Notes under the pieces: generated by a model
Database searches by the model: none
What the model saw: the letters and a program-made list of their open reading frames with translations, nothing else
What the model was told of the DNA's origin: nothing
Translations under genes and position numbers: made by a program
In this document: positions 10,474 through 19,823 of the stretch, in pieces
Position numbering within the stretch: position 1 is the first letter of the stretch
Layout: each line of letters begins with the position of its first letter
NCBI GenBank assembly: GCA_903995115.1
Contig: LR877145.1
Coordinates: 310,001 to 374,000, forward strand
Reading direction: 5' to 3'
DNA from: Angomonas deanei
Lineage: Eukaryota; Euglenozoa; Kinetoplastea; Trypanosomatida; Trypanosomatidae
Length of the DNA: 64,000 nt

Positions 10474-13400
10474 TTAAAACGTTCCCTCCTCCGAGATTAA
10501 TGTATCATTCAAGTCGTCTATCGTGGAGGATGCATTCACCCTCTGTTCCGCCACATACTCTAACCACCGGTGCAGCTCGTTATTCTCGCGTTTCAGCAAA
10601 TCGTGCTCGAGCAGCTGAGCCGCCGTCCACCGCTCCTTGGGGTTCCGCTGCAGACAGCACTGCAGAAAGTTCTTCACCAATGGGACATTCACGTCGACAT
10701 CAAGCGGCTTCGTGAGAGAGAGGGAACGGTAGAAATCGCACAGTTCAGCGAGCCCTAGGCCCTTCTGTGGCAGGCGGACGCACAACACTTCCGCCGCGAT
10801 ACAGCCGATGGACCACACATCGCACGCCTTCCCATAAGGTTCCGCCACCACAATCTCCGGCGCCATGTAGGTGAGGGTTCCCTTGAAGTTGTTCAAGTCA
10901 TACGACCGGCGCTTGTGGACGGCGGTACCAAAGTCCGTCACCTTGGCGACCCCATCACGGAAGAGTACATTGTCTGGTTTCAAGTCACGGTGGACGATGC
11001 GCTTCTTGTGCAGATACGTGACGGCGGAGACAATATCGAGTAGTATCCCCTTGACCACCTGCGGGTCGAGCAGCTTCTCTTTGTTGACCATGGCACTCAG
11101 CGGCGGCTCGCTGCAGAGCTCCATAAAGATGGAAATACACTTATCGTCCCGCTCACAAAACATGTAGCGCACAATGTTGGGGTGCGACAGGGAAGACATA
11201 ATCTCTACTTCCTGGGCAATCTCACGCAGTTGTGGGTTGTTGGGGTCGTCCACCTCGTCCTCCTTCAGGTAGATGCACTTGACGGCACAGAGGGCGCCGG
11301 TCTCGATCATCTCTGCCTCAAACACGGTACCAAACGCACCGGCACCCAACTTGCGGCCCAGTCGGTACGGGGGAACCTTGAAAGGGGAGTGCGCCTCCAC
11401 CGGCTCCTCCATGTCCTTCATCCCGATACCACGGAGAACGAGGGTGTTGAGATCTTGATCGGTGAGGGGAAACTCAAAACAGGACTCCAGCGGGGCAATC
11501 GAGGGGAACTTGGACAGGTCGGAGGAGAAGAAGAACACGGGTCGTCGTTCACTCAGCCAGACTTTCACCAACTGCATGCCTAGCGGGTTCTTGGCCAGGT
11601 CGGGGGCATGAATGAGAAACACCTTGAAGCGCTCCGAGGCTCTCCGGTAGGCAGTATCTAACGTGTTGAGCGTACCACTCAGGATGAGCAACTTCCTCGA
11701 CCACAAGGACAGGACGAGGGGGGAGAGGACGGAGTGGTCCTCGCAGTATAGTAGCAGCGTCACATTAATCTCATCCTGAATCGTCCCCACCTTGTCGTTA
11801 ATCGCATTATCGCGGAGAACCTGTTGCTGGTGCAGCTGCATACTCAGTTCATACTGTTCATAGAGTACGTTGGAAATTAGCATTTGATTGTTTCTTTCCT
11901 GTGAAATGTACAAGTCCTTCTGCTGTCCCTGCGGTTGGTACGCCTTATTCACGGTGGACACTAGTCTGTCTTCGCCGCCGATTTGGTCGTTGAGGTAGTG
12001 TCGCATACCATTCATATGGTGATCCTCCGTGGCAGAGTCGTGCTGATTGTTCATCCACAAGTCCTCCGTGTAGTCAAAGCTATCCTGCGGTATAATATCC
12101 GTCGAGCTGTCTTGTTGGATAATGTTCTTGGTGATCGTGAGCGCCTCCTGCCGGAAGAACACCTCCGCGGCGTGGGCGTAGGTGTTGTGGTGCCACAGCA
12201 ACACACAGATACCATACGACACTAATACGCAAACTCCTAACACGGCGGAAAGAGTCGCCACCACCGCTACGCCTTTTGGGCCAAAGACGCCTAAAAAGAT
12301 GACACATAAAATTTCAACGAGGGAAAGACCAGTGAGGACGCCAAAAATGATCCAGCGGTTCTTGCGATCCCCTATTGCCTGTCGCAGCCAGAAGAGCCAG
12401 GTGAAGGTGATGGTGCCGTTGAGATCCTCCGACACCGCCGTCACCATTTGCCTAGACGCCTCCGTGAAGGTTTTGGACTCCGGTCCGTTCTGCTTCCACG
12501 TCCGTGCCACGTTGCTGACAATCTGCTTCAGCTTGGGGTTCGACCACCTCGCGAAGAGGGGGTTGAGCACAACCCCGTTTACCTCAAAGACGGCGAAGGC
12601 GACGCAGAGGAGGAGGTTCTGATAGTCAAACTCCGCCACACTGTTCCACGAGGACAGGAGGGAGGGCTCCTCCTCGAGGACGTTGCCCCCCATCTGCTTC
12701 ACCCCCCGCGGTGCCCGCAGCAATCGCTGTTGCTGCTGCTCCTCCAAGTCAATCAACCGCACCGAGAGGTAGAAGATGAGCGAGTTCTGCAGCCACTCCT
12801 GCGGGGCCCGTTCGTCCTGCGGCGGCTCCCCAAAGTGAATCTCACAGGAAGAGAGGGGGATCACAGGGCTAGGCTGGAGGGGACGGGTGGCGGCGGCGGA
12901 GAAGGAGTTCGTGGCTGAGGAGCGCAGGAGGGTGCCCGGGGTGTCGGAGGTCGGACTGCGTGGTGCTAACTTCTGCTGTGCGAGGGGGTTGGCGGTGACG
13001 ACTGGCGGTGGGGTGCTGGACTTGGTAACGGGTGCACTGCCGGCCTTCCCATCCTTGGAGTCTAACGAAAAGTTGGACGGGGAGGGAACGCTATCTCGCT
13101 TACCCGCCGGTACCGTGGAAACGGTGTCCTTGTTATTTGTACTATTGCTGGTCGAAGAAAGCGGTGGGAGGTCGAGCGCCTTCTTGGTGACCCCTTGGGC
13201 AAACAGCGGGTTCTTGTTTTGGACTACCTTCTCTGGGGTAGGCGGTTGGATCGCCTTGGGAGAGTCCACCAGTACTTCTAGCTCCTCGTCGTCGTGTGAG
13301 GCGGTGGGTCCCGACTGCAGCGAGGCCCTAGCCGCCTCTTGTACCGTCATCTTCTTCCCGCCGACGGTGGAGGACACCAGTGAGGCGGGCGAGAGGCCCA

Positions 13401-13839
13401 GCGGTCGACTAATCATCTTACTTATATTATCCGCCGAGTTGCGCTGCTTCCCCCCTAGCGGTGGGGTCTCACTACTGTGACGACGTCCCTCCTGCGAGGG
13501 CACGTTGGTCGTGCCGACTGGCGTACTATTCCGCTTGGGGGCCGTCGGCGGTGGCTGACTGGTGCTATTGCGTACCTTCTGAAGATAATCCGAGGGTAGC
13601 TTGGCTGCTCGTGGCGGAGGGGCAGGAGGCCTCGCCCCGTCCGAGGCGGAACTACCACGGCTACCAGCGCTGCCGGTCTTACTACTCAATCGCTCCTGTC
13701 GAGGGCGCTGGGCCTTCTGGGGGCTCCGTCCGCCTTCGCTGATCCCCTCGCCCGTCAGCTCCTCAATCTGTAGAGAGTGACGACGGTTGGGGGCGAAGAC
13801 GATTCTTGTTTTCTTAGGGGAAACGCCGTTGGAGTTCAT
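10474..13839 (-). CDS. Membrane-anchored STE11-like protein kinase with receiver-like domain
   Basis: A 1121-residue serine/threonine kinase. Residues 1-330 are Ser/Pro-rich and probably disordered. Two membrane segments lie at about 496-516 and 522-548, separated by a short turn. Residues ~693-805 have the strand/helix order of a response-regulator receiver domain, but the phospho-Asp place is His (VFLIHAPD) and the Lys-Pro place reads EFPLT. The kinase domain spans 825-1082 and is complete: GAGAFG loop, Lys854 in AVK, HRD with Asp952, DFG with Asp969, then MAPE. It should therefore be active. The glycine loop and the MAPE region resemble MAP3K (STE11) kinases. The substrate is unknown. The likely site is a membrane, with kinase and receiver-like domains on the same side. 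Confidence 0.88.
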   Translation of the reverse strand: MNSNGVSPKKTRIVFAPNRRHSLQIEELTGEGISEGGRSPQKAQRPRQERLSSKTGSAGSRGSSASDGARPPAPPPRAAKLPSDYLQKVRNSTSQPPPTAPKRNSTPVGTTNVPSQEGRRHSSETPPLGGKQRNSADNISKMISRPLGLSPASLVSSTVGGKKMTVQEAARASLQSGPTASHDDEELEVLVDSPKAIQPPTPEKVVQNKNPLFAQGVTKKALDLPPLSSTSNSTNNKDTVSTVPAGKRDSVPSPSNFSLDSKDGKAGSAPVTKSSTPPPVVTANPLAQQKLAPRSPTSDTPGTLLRSSATNSFSAAATRPLQPSPVIPLSSCEIHFGEPPQDERAPQEWLQNSLIFYLSVRLIDLEEQQQQRLLRAPRGVKQMGGNVLEEEPSLLSSWNSVAEFDYQNLLLCVAFAVFEVNGVVLNPLFARWSNPKLKQIVSNVARTWKQNGPESKTFTEASRQMVTAVSEDLNGTITFTWLFWLRQAIGDRKNRWIIFGVLTGLSLVEILCVIFLGVFGPKGVAVVATLSAVLGVCVLVSYGICVLLWHHNTYAHAAEVFFRQEALTITKNIIQQDSSTDIIPQDSFDYTEDLWMNNQHDSATEDHHMNGMRHYLNDQIGGEDRLVSTVNKAYQPQGQQKDLYISQERNNQMLISNVLYEQYELSMQLHQQQVLRDNAINDKVGTIQDEINVTLLLYCEDHSVLSPLVLSLWSRKLLILSGTLNTLDTAYRRASERFKVFLIHAPDLAKNPLGMQLVKVWLSERRPVFFFSSDLSKFPSIAPLESCFEFPLTDQDLNTLVLRGIGMKDMEEPVEAHSPFKVPPYRLGRKLGAGAFGTVFEAEMIETGALCAVKCIYLKEDEVDDPNNPQLREIAQEVEIMSSLSHPNIVRYMFCERDDKCISIFMELCSEPPLSAMVNKEKLLDPQVVKGILLDIVSAVTYLHKKRIVHRDLKPDNVLFRDGVAKVTDFGTAVHKRRSYDLNNFKGTLTYMAPEIVVAEPYGKACDVWSIGCIAAEVLCVRLPQKGLGLAELCDFYRSLSLTKPLDVDVNVPLVKNFLQCCLQRNPKERWTAAQLLEHDLLKRENNELHRWLEYVAEQRVNASSTIDDLNDTLISEEGTF

Positions 13840-14473
13840 CTGTATTCTAGATGCCTAAAGGAATGACACACTCCGGTGGTATATTTAGTTATTATTAATA
13901 TTTTTTTTGGTTTGTTCTTTCTTTGTGTTGCAGAAACAAACAAAAACAAAAAAAAAGAAAAAGAAAAAAAAACTGATCAGAGAAAATAAAAAGTTTGTGT
14001 GGGTCTGATCCATTTTCTTTTCGTCATAAACAGTGATTCAAAACATAGAAACCAAACCAAACGATTTGCGTGTCACTCTAAAAAAAAAAAAAAAATGAGG
14101 AAAAAATCGATAAAGTGGAAAACGCTAAATAGCACTTTTTTTTTTTTTTTTTTGATTTGCCCTTTTTGTTTATGATTCGTTTTGCGATAGATATATACAA
14201 AAGAAGAGATGAAAAATAATAAAAAAAAAGAATGTGAGAGTGTCAAATGTCAATGGGGTTCGTATTGGCAAACTTCATTGTTGTTGAAAAGGTTTCCTAT
14301 ACGGCTTCCGACGTCGATTTTTGCTTTCGACGTCGGCGATAGAAACTGGAAACCCCCATTCAACTCAACGATGGCAACTTTAACAAGTGTCTTACTCTTC
14401 AAGAAAAGAAAAAAAGAAGCAAAAAAAAAAAAAAAAGAGAAAAAACAGCTAACCATCTTTTGTCGTTTTTGTT
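13840..14473. other. Intergenic gap, 634 bases, with a structured element
   Basis: Very AT-rich with long A and T runs, for example at 14081-14095 and 14138-14153. The exception is 14225-14400, which is richer in GC and holds nested inverted repeats (listed separately). In the minus sense it contains the 3' UTR of the alcohol dehydrogenase and the 5' flank of the kinase. Confidence 0.7.
14252..14360 (-). ncRNA. Nested hairpin element, candidate structured RNA or 3' UTR element
   Basis: Three nested pairings can be seen by eye. The inner stem is a perfect 10-base pair: 14308-14317 (CCGACGTCGA) with 14327-14336 (TCGACGTCGG), closing a 9-base loop. The middle stem pairs 14292-14300 (GTTTCCTAT) with 14339-14346 (ATAGAAAC), with one bulge. 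The outer stem pairs 14252-14260 (AATGGGGTT) with 14351-14360 (AACCCCCATT), with one bulge. The element starts about 115 bases past the stop of the alcohol dehydrogenase, so it would be transcribed within that gene's 3' UTR or as a separate small RNA. I see no snoRNA box that settles its class. Confidence 0.45.
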
Positions 14474-15562
14474 TTAGGGCGTAATAGCAATCTTCAGCAC
14501 GCCATCGCGTTGGTTCGCGAAGAGGTCGTAGGCCTTCTCGATCTCATCCAACTTGAAGCGGTGGGTGACAAGACCCTCCATGTTCACTCGGCCAGACTGC
14601 ACGGCGTTGAGCAGACGACGGAGGCGCTCGCGTCCACCGGGGCAGAGGCCGAAGGACACCTGTTTCGCTGACATCCCCATCGCCAGACCTTCCATCGCCA
14701 CCGACACGTTGATGTCGTGGGCGTAGACGCCGAGGGAGCTGAGGCGACCGCCGGGCTTGATGCTGCGGAGCGCTTGATCAAAGGTAACCTGTGACCCCAG
14801 CGCCTCAATGGCGACGTCCGCCCCACGGCCCTCCGTCAGCCGCAGCACCTCCTCCACCGGGTTGCACTTGTTGTAGTTCAGCGTGTGGTCGGCGCCCATC
14901 TTTTTGGACATTTCCAGACGGTTCTCGAGGCCATCCACCGCGATGATGGTCGTGGCTCCCATGAGGCGGGCACCAGCGACGGCACAGAGACCGATCGGCC
15001 CTTGCGCAAAGACAACGACCGTGTCGCCGACCCGCACATCCCCATACTCGGACCCCAACAGACCAGTGGAGAGAATATCCGGCACACTGAGCACCTGCTC
15101 ATCGGTTAAGTTCTTGGGGATGCTGGTGAGATTGTAGTTGGCATGCGGCACGATCATGTACTCTGCCTGCGAGCCGTCGAGGCTGAACCCCAGCTTGCAT
15201 CCCTGGGCCGGCCCCCCGCACTGGGTCCCCATGCCCTCCTGGCAGCTGGAGCACGTTCCGCAAGGGGTAATGGCGCCGCAGAGCACCCGCTGTCCGACCT
15301 CGAACCCAGTCACACCTTCTCCCAGCTGCACCACCTTGCCGATGGGCTCGTGGCCGACGGTGACGCCCACCTGAGCGGCGGTCTCACCAGAGCGGAGATG
15401 AATGTCACTGCCGCAGATGGTTGTGGTGGTGATCTGGATAAGGGCCTCCCCTAACTTGGGGACCGGCATCGGCTTCTCATCGAGGGAGATGTCGCCCGCT
15501 TTTTTGAAGACCGCGGCTTTGATCGTCTTGGGAAGAAGACGAGTAATGGACCTCTGAAACAT
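14474..15562 (-). CDS. Zinc-dependent medium-chain alcohol dehydrogenase, secondary ADH type
   Basis: A 362-residue enzyme oxidising alcohols or reducing ketones and aldehydes with a nicotinamide cofactor. Catalytic zinc ligands are C50 (TICGSD), H71 (GHEP) and D162 (VPDILSTG). The Asp third ligand matches the Thermoanaerobacter/Entamoeba secondary-ADH group rather than classic Cys-type ADHs. A four-Cys structural zinc site is also present (C101, C104, C107, C115). The nucleotide-binding turn is AQGPIG (186-191). Strand 2 ends in Asp210 (IAVDG), which favours NAD over NADP. I chose the ATG at 15562 because an AG acceptor lies at 15590-15591; the frame is open 30 codons further up but those lie before or at that acceptor. 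The first 12 residues are basic, so mitochondrial entry is possible. Confidence 0.9.
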   Translation of the reverse strand: MFQRSITRLLPKTIKAAVFKKAGDISLDEKPMPVPKLGEALIQITTTTICGSDIHLRSGETAAQVGVTVGHEPIGKVVQLGEGVTGFEVGQRVLCGAITPCGTCSSCQEGMGTQCGGPAQGCKLGFSLDGSQAEYMIVPHANYNLTSIPKNLTDEQVLSVPDILSTGLLGSEYGDVRVGDTVVVFAQGPIGLCAVAGARLMGATTIIAVDGLENRLEMSKKMGADHTLNYNKCNPVEEVLRLTEGRGADVAIEALGSQVTFDQALRSIKPGGRLSSLGVYAHDINVSVAMEGLAMGMSAKQVSFGLCPGGRERLRRLLNAVQSGRVNMEGLVTHRFKLDEIEKAYDLFANQRDGVLKIAITP

Positions 15563-15589
15563 ATTTTTTTGGTATTTTGTTGTTGTTTT

Positions 15590-15600
15590 CTGAAATAAAA
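15590..15600 (-). promoter_or_regulatory. Predicted trans-splice acceptor of the alcohol dehydrogenase
   Basis: Minus-strand TTTTATTTCAG ends with AG at 15590-15591, 28 bases before the ATG at 15562. It fixes the start codon choice. Prediction from the general kinetoplastid rule only. Confidence 0.55.
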
Positions 15601-15769
15601 TTCGATAATAAATCTTGTGGAAAAGTGTGTGTTGGAGAGAGAAATGAATCAATGACGTTTGGGAAAGATTCCGCCTACGTGTGCTGATAATCTACACATT
15701 CTCAAACTTCAAAATGATCATATTGAGCAGAAAATACAACCGAAAGGAAATCTGAATAGCAGCAAACAA

Positions 15770-16111
15770 TTAGCATTCGACAGAAATGTCTTGCCGAAGT
15801 TGGGCACATTGTTTCTTCAACTCCTCAATCTTCTTTTCCCTTGCCTTGAACCCAAAAATGCCGTAGCTGCTCTCCTCACTCAGCAGCGCCAGTCGGAAGA
15901 GGTGCGCCTTCAGCACGGTGTTCCGGCTGCTCTGTAAAAGGAAGAACTCATTAATAGTGAGAGTGAGTCCGTCCAGGGGAGTGGAGGTGGGGTCGTACCC
16001 ATCCTCGCTGTCGCTGTCGGAGTAGTGCCGGTTGGGGGAAATGTACTCCAGCGTGTTGGGTAGACTGATAAGGGAGGAGGTGTCGGCAAAGTAACTGTCG
16101 GGTAGGGACAT
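15770..16111 (-). CDS. Small helical protein of unknown function
   Basis: A 113-residue protein. Residues 1-45 are acidic and Ser/Pro-containing (SDSDSEDGYDP). Residues ~50-85 look like a folded helix pair (TINEFFLLQSSRNTVLKAHL, then a short helix). The C-terminus (89-110) is a Lys/Glu heptad-type coil. There is no membrane segment. I do not recognise the family. It has its own spacer on both sides, so it is probably a real small gene. Confidence 0.7.
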   Translation of the reverse strand: MSLPDSYFADTSSLISLPNTLEYISPNRHYSDSDSEDGYDPTSTPLDGLTLTINEFFLLQSSRNTVLKAHLFRLALLSEESSYGIFGFKAREKKIEELKKQCAQLRQDISVEC

Positions 16112-16798
16112 GATGAAAGAATCTAATCAAACTATTGAGAAGAGGTGGAGTGGAAAACAGGAAGTGAAAAGTTGTGGAGAAGCGTTTCATTACTCAAACG
16201 GCTGGGACGACCAAAAGAAAGAAAACGGAAAAGATTCATCATAAAAATCAAGTGATGGACGTTTTAAGCACGTAAATAATATATGATAATTAAAAAAAAT
16301 CAGCGAAAATAATTAACAAAAAAAAAAAACTTTTACAGAGTGAGAGGTAGAAGATAATAATAAAAAAAAGTTTACACTAAATAAAGAACTTTTTTTCGCT
16401 ATTATTCCCTTTTCATTTCGAAACGAGAGACAATATACAGAAAACAAAAGTTCAGAATATGTTTGCAGTCTTTTTCTTTTATCATTACGGCAGAGAAAGG
16501 GTCGAAAAAAGAAAAAGGGGAAAAAAAATGAACGAACACATACAGAAACTAATAAACACAAGAACGGAAACGTAAACACAGCGAAATGTGTCTCACTGTT
16601 GTATACGTTATGTTCTTGTATTTTTTTTTTTTTTCTTGTTGGTGTCTATCATTCATTCCTGCTGTTAGAAGGTTGGTAAAAAAAAAAATGGGGGCACATC
16701 GATACACAAATCGTCATGCTTCCAATATATTTGTGCGATGCTATCCAAATCCAATGCGCCTATTCGTTTTTTTTTTTTTTGTCATATTATTATTCTTA
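16112..16798. other. Intergenic gap, 687 bases, no gene seen
   Basis: AT-rich spacer with many A and T runs of 8-14 bases. In the minus sense it should hold the 3' UTR of the ClpB gene and the acceptor of the 113-residue gene. Open frames on both strands here are Phe/Lys-rich products of homopolymers. Confidence 0.7.
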
Positions 16799-19255
16799 TT
16801 ATTCCTCACTAATCGCCTTAATCGTTTCATCGCTCAGCCCTTCCTGTGGGGATACCTTGTGGTTGGGCTGCACGCACACGGCGTCGTCGACAATCGTCAG
16901 CTTCACCGTCTCTCCTTCACGGATACGGCCGTCGAGGAGCATAATGGCCAGTTGGTTGAGTAACTCCGACTGCACCAGGCGCTTGAGGGGCCTGGCGCCG
17001 TAGACCGGACTGTAGCCGTTGGCCCCGAACCAGTCGTACACCTCTTTTGGTACTTCCAGGATAATATTCTGTTCCGTTAGCATCTGCTGCACCTGCTGGA
17101 AGAGAATCTCCACAATGGACCGAATGTTCTCGCGGTTGAGGCGGTTGAACATGATAATGTCGTCGAGACGGTTGATGAACTCGGGAGTCATGCGCTGTCG
17201 CACCTGTTGCATCACCTGGGGCATCGCCTCCGTGCTCGCCGCGCCCTCCGGCAGCTGGGCAATAATGTCAGCGCCAATGTTCGAGGTCAGGATGATGATG
17301 GTGTTCTTGAAGTCCACCTTGCGCCCGTGACTGTCGGTGAGGTGACCCTCGTCTAGTACCTGCAGAAGAATGTTGGACACACTGGGGTGCGCCTTCTCAA
17401 ACTCATCGAAGAGGACAATCTGATAAGGACGACGGCGGACCGACTCGGTCAGCTCGCCACCTTCCTCGTACCCGACGTAACCCGGGGGCGCGCCGATGAG
17501 ACGGTGGACGGAGTGTCGCTCCATGTACTCACTCATATCGATACGGCAAATGAAGCTTTCATCGTCAAACAAGAACTTGGCCAGTCGCTTACACACCTCT
17601 GTCTTACCCACACCGGTAGGACCGATGAAGAGAAAAGACCCGAGTGGTCGCTTGTGGGAGTGCAGACCAGCGCGAGAGATGCGGACGACGTTCGTGATGG
17701 ACTCAATGGCGTTATCCTGACCGAGAATGGTCTTCTTCAGTTCCTTATCCATATTAATCAGCTTCTCACGCTCACCAGTGAGCAGTTGAGCAACGGGAAT
17801 ACCGGTCGCCCTCGCAATCACCTCGGCGATATCCTTGGAAGAGACGGAGTCGCTCACCATAAAGTTCTTTGCCTTGGCCAGCTCCTTATCTTTTTCAATC
17901 TCCTTCAGCAGTTTGGGAATCTCCGCGTACTGAATCTCGCCCGCCCTGGCAAAGTCGCCGCCGTTCATCGCCTGCTCCAAGTGGTGTCGCAGGACATCCA
18001 AGTCTTCGGTACGTTGCTTAATCGTCTGGAAGAGACTCTTTTCCTTCTTCCACTGCTCTTCTAGGTGGTCGTACGTCTTCTGCTTCTCCTCGAGGTGCTG
18101 CTGGAGGTGCTGGAGCTTCTCCTTGCCGAGTTCGTCCTTGTCCTTCTTCACGGCCTCAATCTCAATCTTTAGTCGGATCAGCTCACGCTCGACGGAGTCC
18201 AGTGCCTCGGGCTTCGACTCCTGCTGCAGTCGCAGACGACTGGCGGCCTCGTCAATGAGATCAATGGCCTTATCGGGCAGACGTCGCTCGGAGAGATAGC
18301 GGTGCGAGTTGACGGCCGCGTACACCAACGCCTCGTCCTTGATGAGACAACCGTGGTGGGCCTCGTACTTCTCCTTGATACCGCGCAGAATGGAAACCGT
18401 CTCCTCCACGGTGGGTTCGGTCACGAGGACGGACTGGAAACGACGGGCCAGGGCGGCATCCTTCTCAATGTGCTGACGGTACTCGTCGAGGGTGGTGGCG
18501 CCCACGCAGTGCAGCTCGCCCCTGGCAAGAGACGGCTTCAACAGGTTTGCGGCATCCATGGAGCCATCGCCGCTCGATCCCGCCCCCACCAAGGTGTGCA
18601 GCTCATCAATAAACAGAATGACCTCCCCGTTGGACTCGATCGTGTCCTTGAGCACACCTTTCAGGCGCTCCTCGAACTCACCCCTGAACTTGGCGCCGGC
18701 CACGAGACTACCCATATCGAGGGAGAAGACCTTCTTGCCTTTAATACTCTCCGGCACCTCTCCCTTGTTGATGCGCTGCGCCAGACCCTCCACAATCGCG
18801 GTCTTACCCACACCGGGCTCACCAATGAGCACTGGGTTGTTCTTGGTACGACGGGAAAGCACTTGGATAGTACGGCGGATGATCTCCTCTCTGCCGACGA
18901 TGGGGTCTAACCGACCTTGCTTGGCCTCCTCGGTGAGATCACGGGCATACTTCTTCAGAAACTCTCCCTTGGGGACGGCATTGGGGTTCACCCAGGTGCG
19001 GCCCTGCTGCTGACCGTTGTTATTATTATTATTGCCACCGGCATTGTTGTTGTTGCCACCGCTACCGAAAGGGGTAACGCTGGACTGGAAGCGGCGGGCG
19101 GTGTGGAGGGAGGTGTAGTTCATGGGGCTGCAGGCGGTGGTGAGGCGAAGACTGGCGGTGTGAGGGGCGCTAAGAAGTGTGTTCGATAGGCCACAGGCAA
19201 CCCCCACGAGGGCCGGCTTGATGGTCCTCCGCATGAAATAGTTATTGCGCATCAT
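16799..19255 (-). CDS. Mitochondrial ClpB/HSP78-type disaggregase
   Basis: An 818-residue AAA+ unfoldase that rescues aggregated proteins in the mitochondrial matrix. Residues 1-58 are basic with hydrophobic residues and no acids, like a mitochondrial presequence. An Asn/Gly linker follows (67-85). There is no Clp N-terminal repeat domain, as in yeast Hsp78. AAA-1 has Walker A GEPGVGKT (145-152) and Walker B FIDEL (215-219). A Lys/Glu-rich coiled middle domain (~360-460) marks ClpB rather than ClpA or ClpC. AAA-2 has GPTGVGKT (545-552), pore loop GYVGYEEGG and the FINRLDD sensor region. No ClpP-binding IGF loop is evident, consistent with disaggregation rather than proteolysis. The start could be either of two adjacent ATGs (19255 or 19252). 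Confidence 0.95.
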   Translation of the reverse strand: MMRNNYFMRRTIKPALVGVACGLSNTLLSAPHTASLRLTTACSPMNYTSLHTARRFQSSVTPFGSGGNNNNAGGNNNNNNGQQQGRTWVNPNAVPKGEFLKKYARDLTEEAKQGRLDPIVGREEIIRRTIQVLSRRTKNNPVLIGEPGVGKTAIVEGLAQRINKGEVPESIKGKKVFSLDMGSLVAGAKFRGEFEERLKGVLKDTIESNGEVILFIDELHTLVGAGSSGDGSMDAANLLKPSLARGELHCVGATTLDEYRQHIEKDAALARRFQSVLVTEPTVEETVSILRGIKEKYEAHHGCLIKDEALVYAAVNSHRYLSERRLPDKAIDLIDEAASRLRLQQESKPEALDSVERELIRLKIEIEAVKKDKDELGKEKLQHLQQHLEEKQKTYDHLEEQWKKEKSLFQTIKQRTEDLDVLRHHLEQAMNGGDFARAGEIQYAEIPKLLKEIEKDKELAKAKNFMVSDSVSSKDIAEVIARATGIPVAQLLTGEREKLINMDKELKKTILGQDNAIESITNVVRISRAGLHSHKRPLGSFLFIGPTGVGKTEVCKRLAKFLFDDESFICRIDMSEYMERHSVHRLIGAPPGYVGYEEGGELTESVRRRPYQIVLFDEFEKAHPSVSNILLQVLDEGHLTDSHGRKVDFKNTIIILTSNIGADIIAQLPEGAASTEAMPQVMQQVRQRMTPEFINRLDDIIMFNRLNRENIRSIVEILFQQVQQMLTEQNIILEVPKEVYDWFGANGYSPVYGARPLKRLVQSELLNQLAIMLLDGRIREGETVKLTIVDDAVCVQPNHKVSPQEGLSDETIKAISEE

Positions 19256-19823
19256 TTTTTTGTAAATTGGGTTTATAAAGGAAATAAATAAATAAAATAA
19301 GGCTTGTTGATGTTAATATGTGAATAATAATATTATAGTAAAAAAAAATTGCTTATCTTTTTTTCTGTTAGTTTCTTCTGTTTTATTAAATATAGTTTCG
19401 CAAATAAAGCAAAACCGAATAATAATAATAAAAAGTAAGAAAAAAAACTTCTTTTTTTTATACTTGATACTGGATTAAGTTTAAAAAAAAAAAAAGATGA
19501 AATAGGGCTTGAAAATAATAGCTTTTTTTTTTTTTAGCTTCGCAAAACCTAGAAACAGAAGAAAACATGGAAGAGAAGAAAAACAAGTAGAGGAGATAGG
19601 TGAAAAGATACACATGTGACGCAGCCGAAACAATTAAAATATAAATAGTAAAATCTTTTAGATGAAAAAACACAACCACACTATAAATAATAATAATAAA
19701 AAGGAAGTTAGTTGGAATTAGATACAATCATGTCAAACTCAAAAAAAGAGGGCGTTTTAGAAAGTTGGCAAAAATTCAAAATAGAAAAAAAAAGGAGAAA
19801 AATACATGTTTATATATTTCTTT
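19256..19823. other. Intergenic gap, 568 bases, no gene seen
   Basis: AT-rich spacer with A/T homopolymers, for example the T run near 19522-19534. In the minus sense it holds the 5' flank of ClpB and the 3' UTR of the START-like gene. No coding pattern or strong structure was seen. Confidence 0.7.

Noticed and set aside
15563-15652. N-terminal extension of the alcohol dehydrogenase from an upstream ATG
   Set aside because: A good acceptor AG lies at 15590-15591, downstream of that ATG, so it would be removed by trans-splicing.
17387-18064. Plus-strand open frame of 225 codons inside ClpB
   Set aside because: Antisense to well-conserved AAA+ sequence, so it is a shadow; the same holds for 15143-15454 and 21674-22414.
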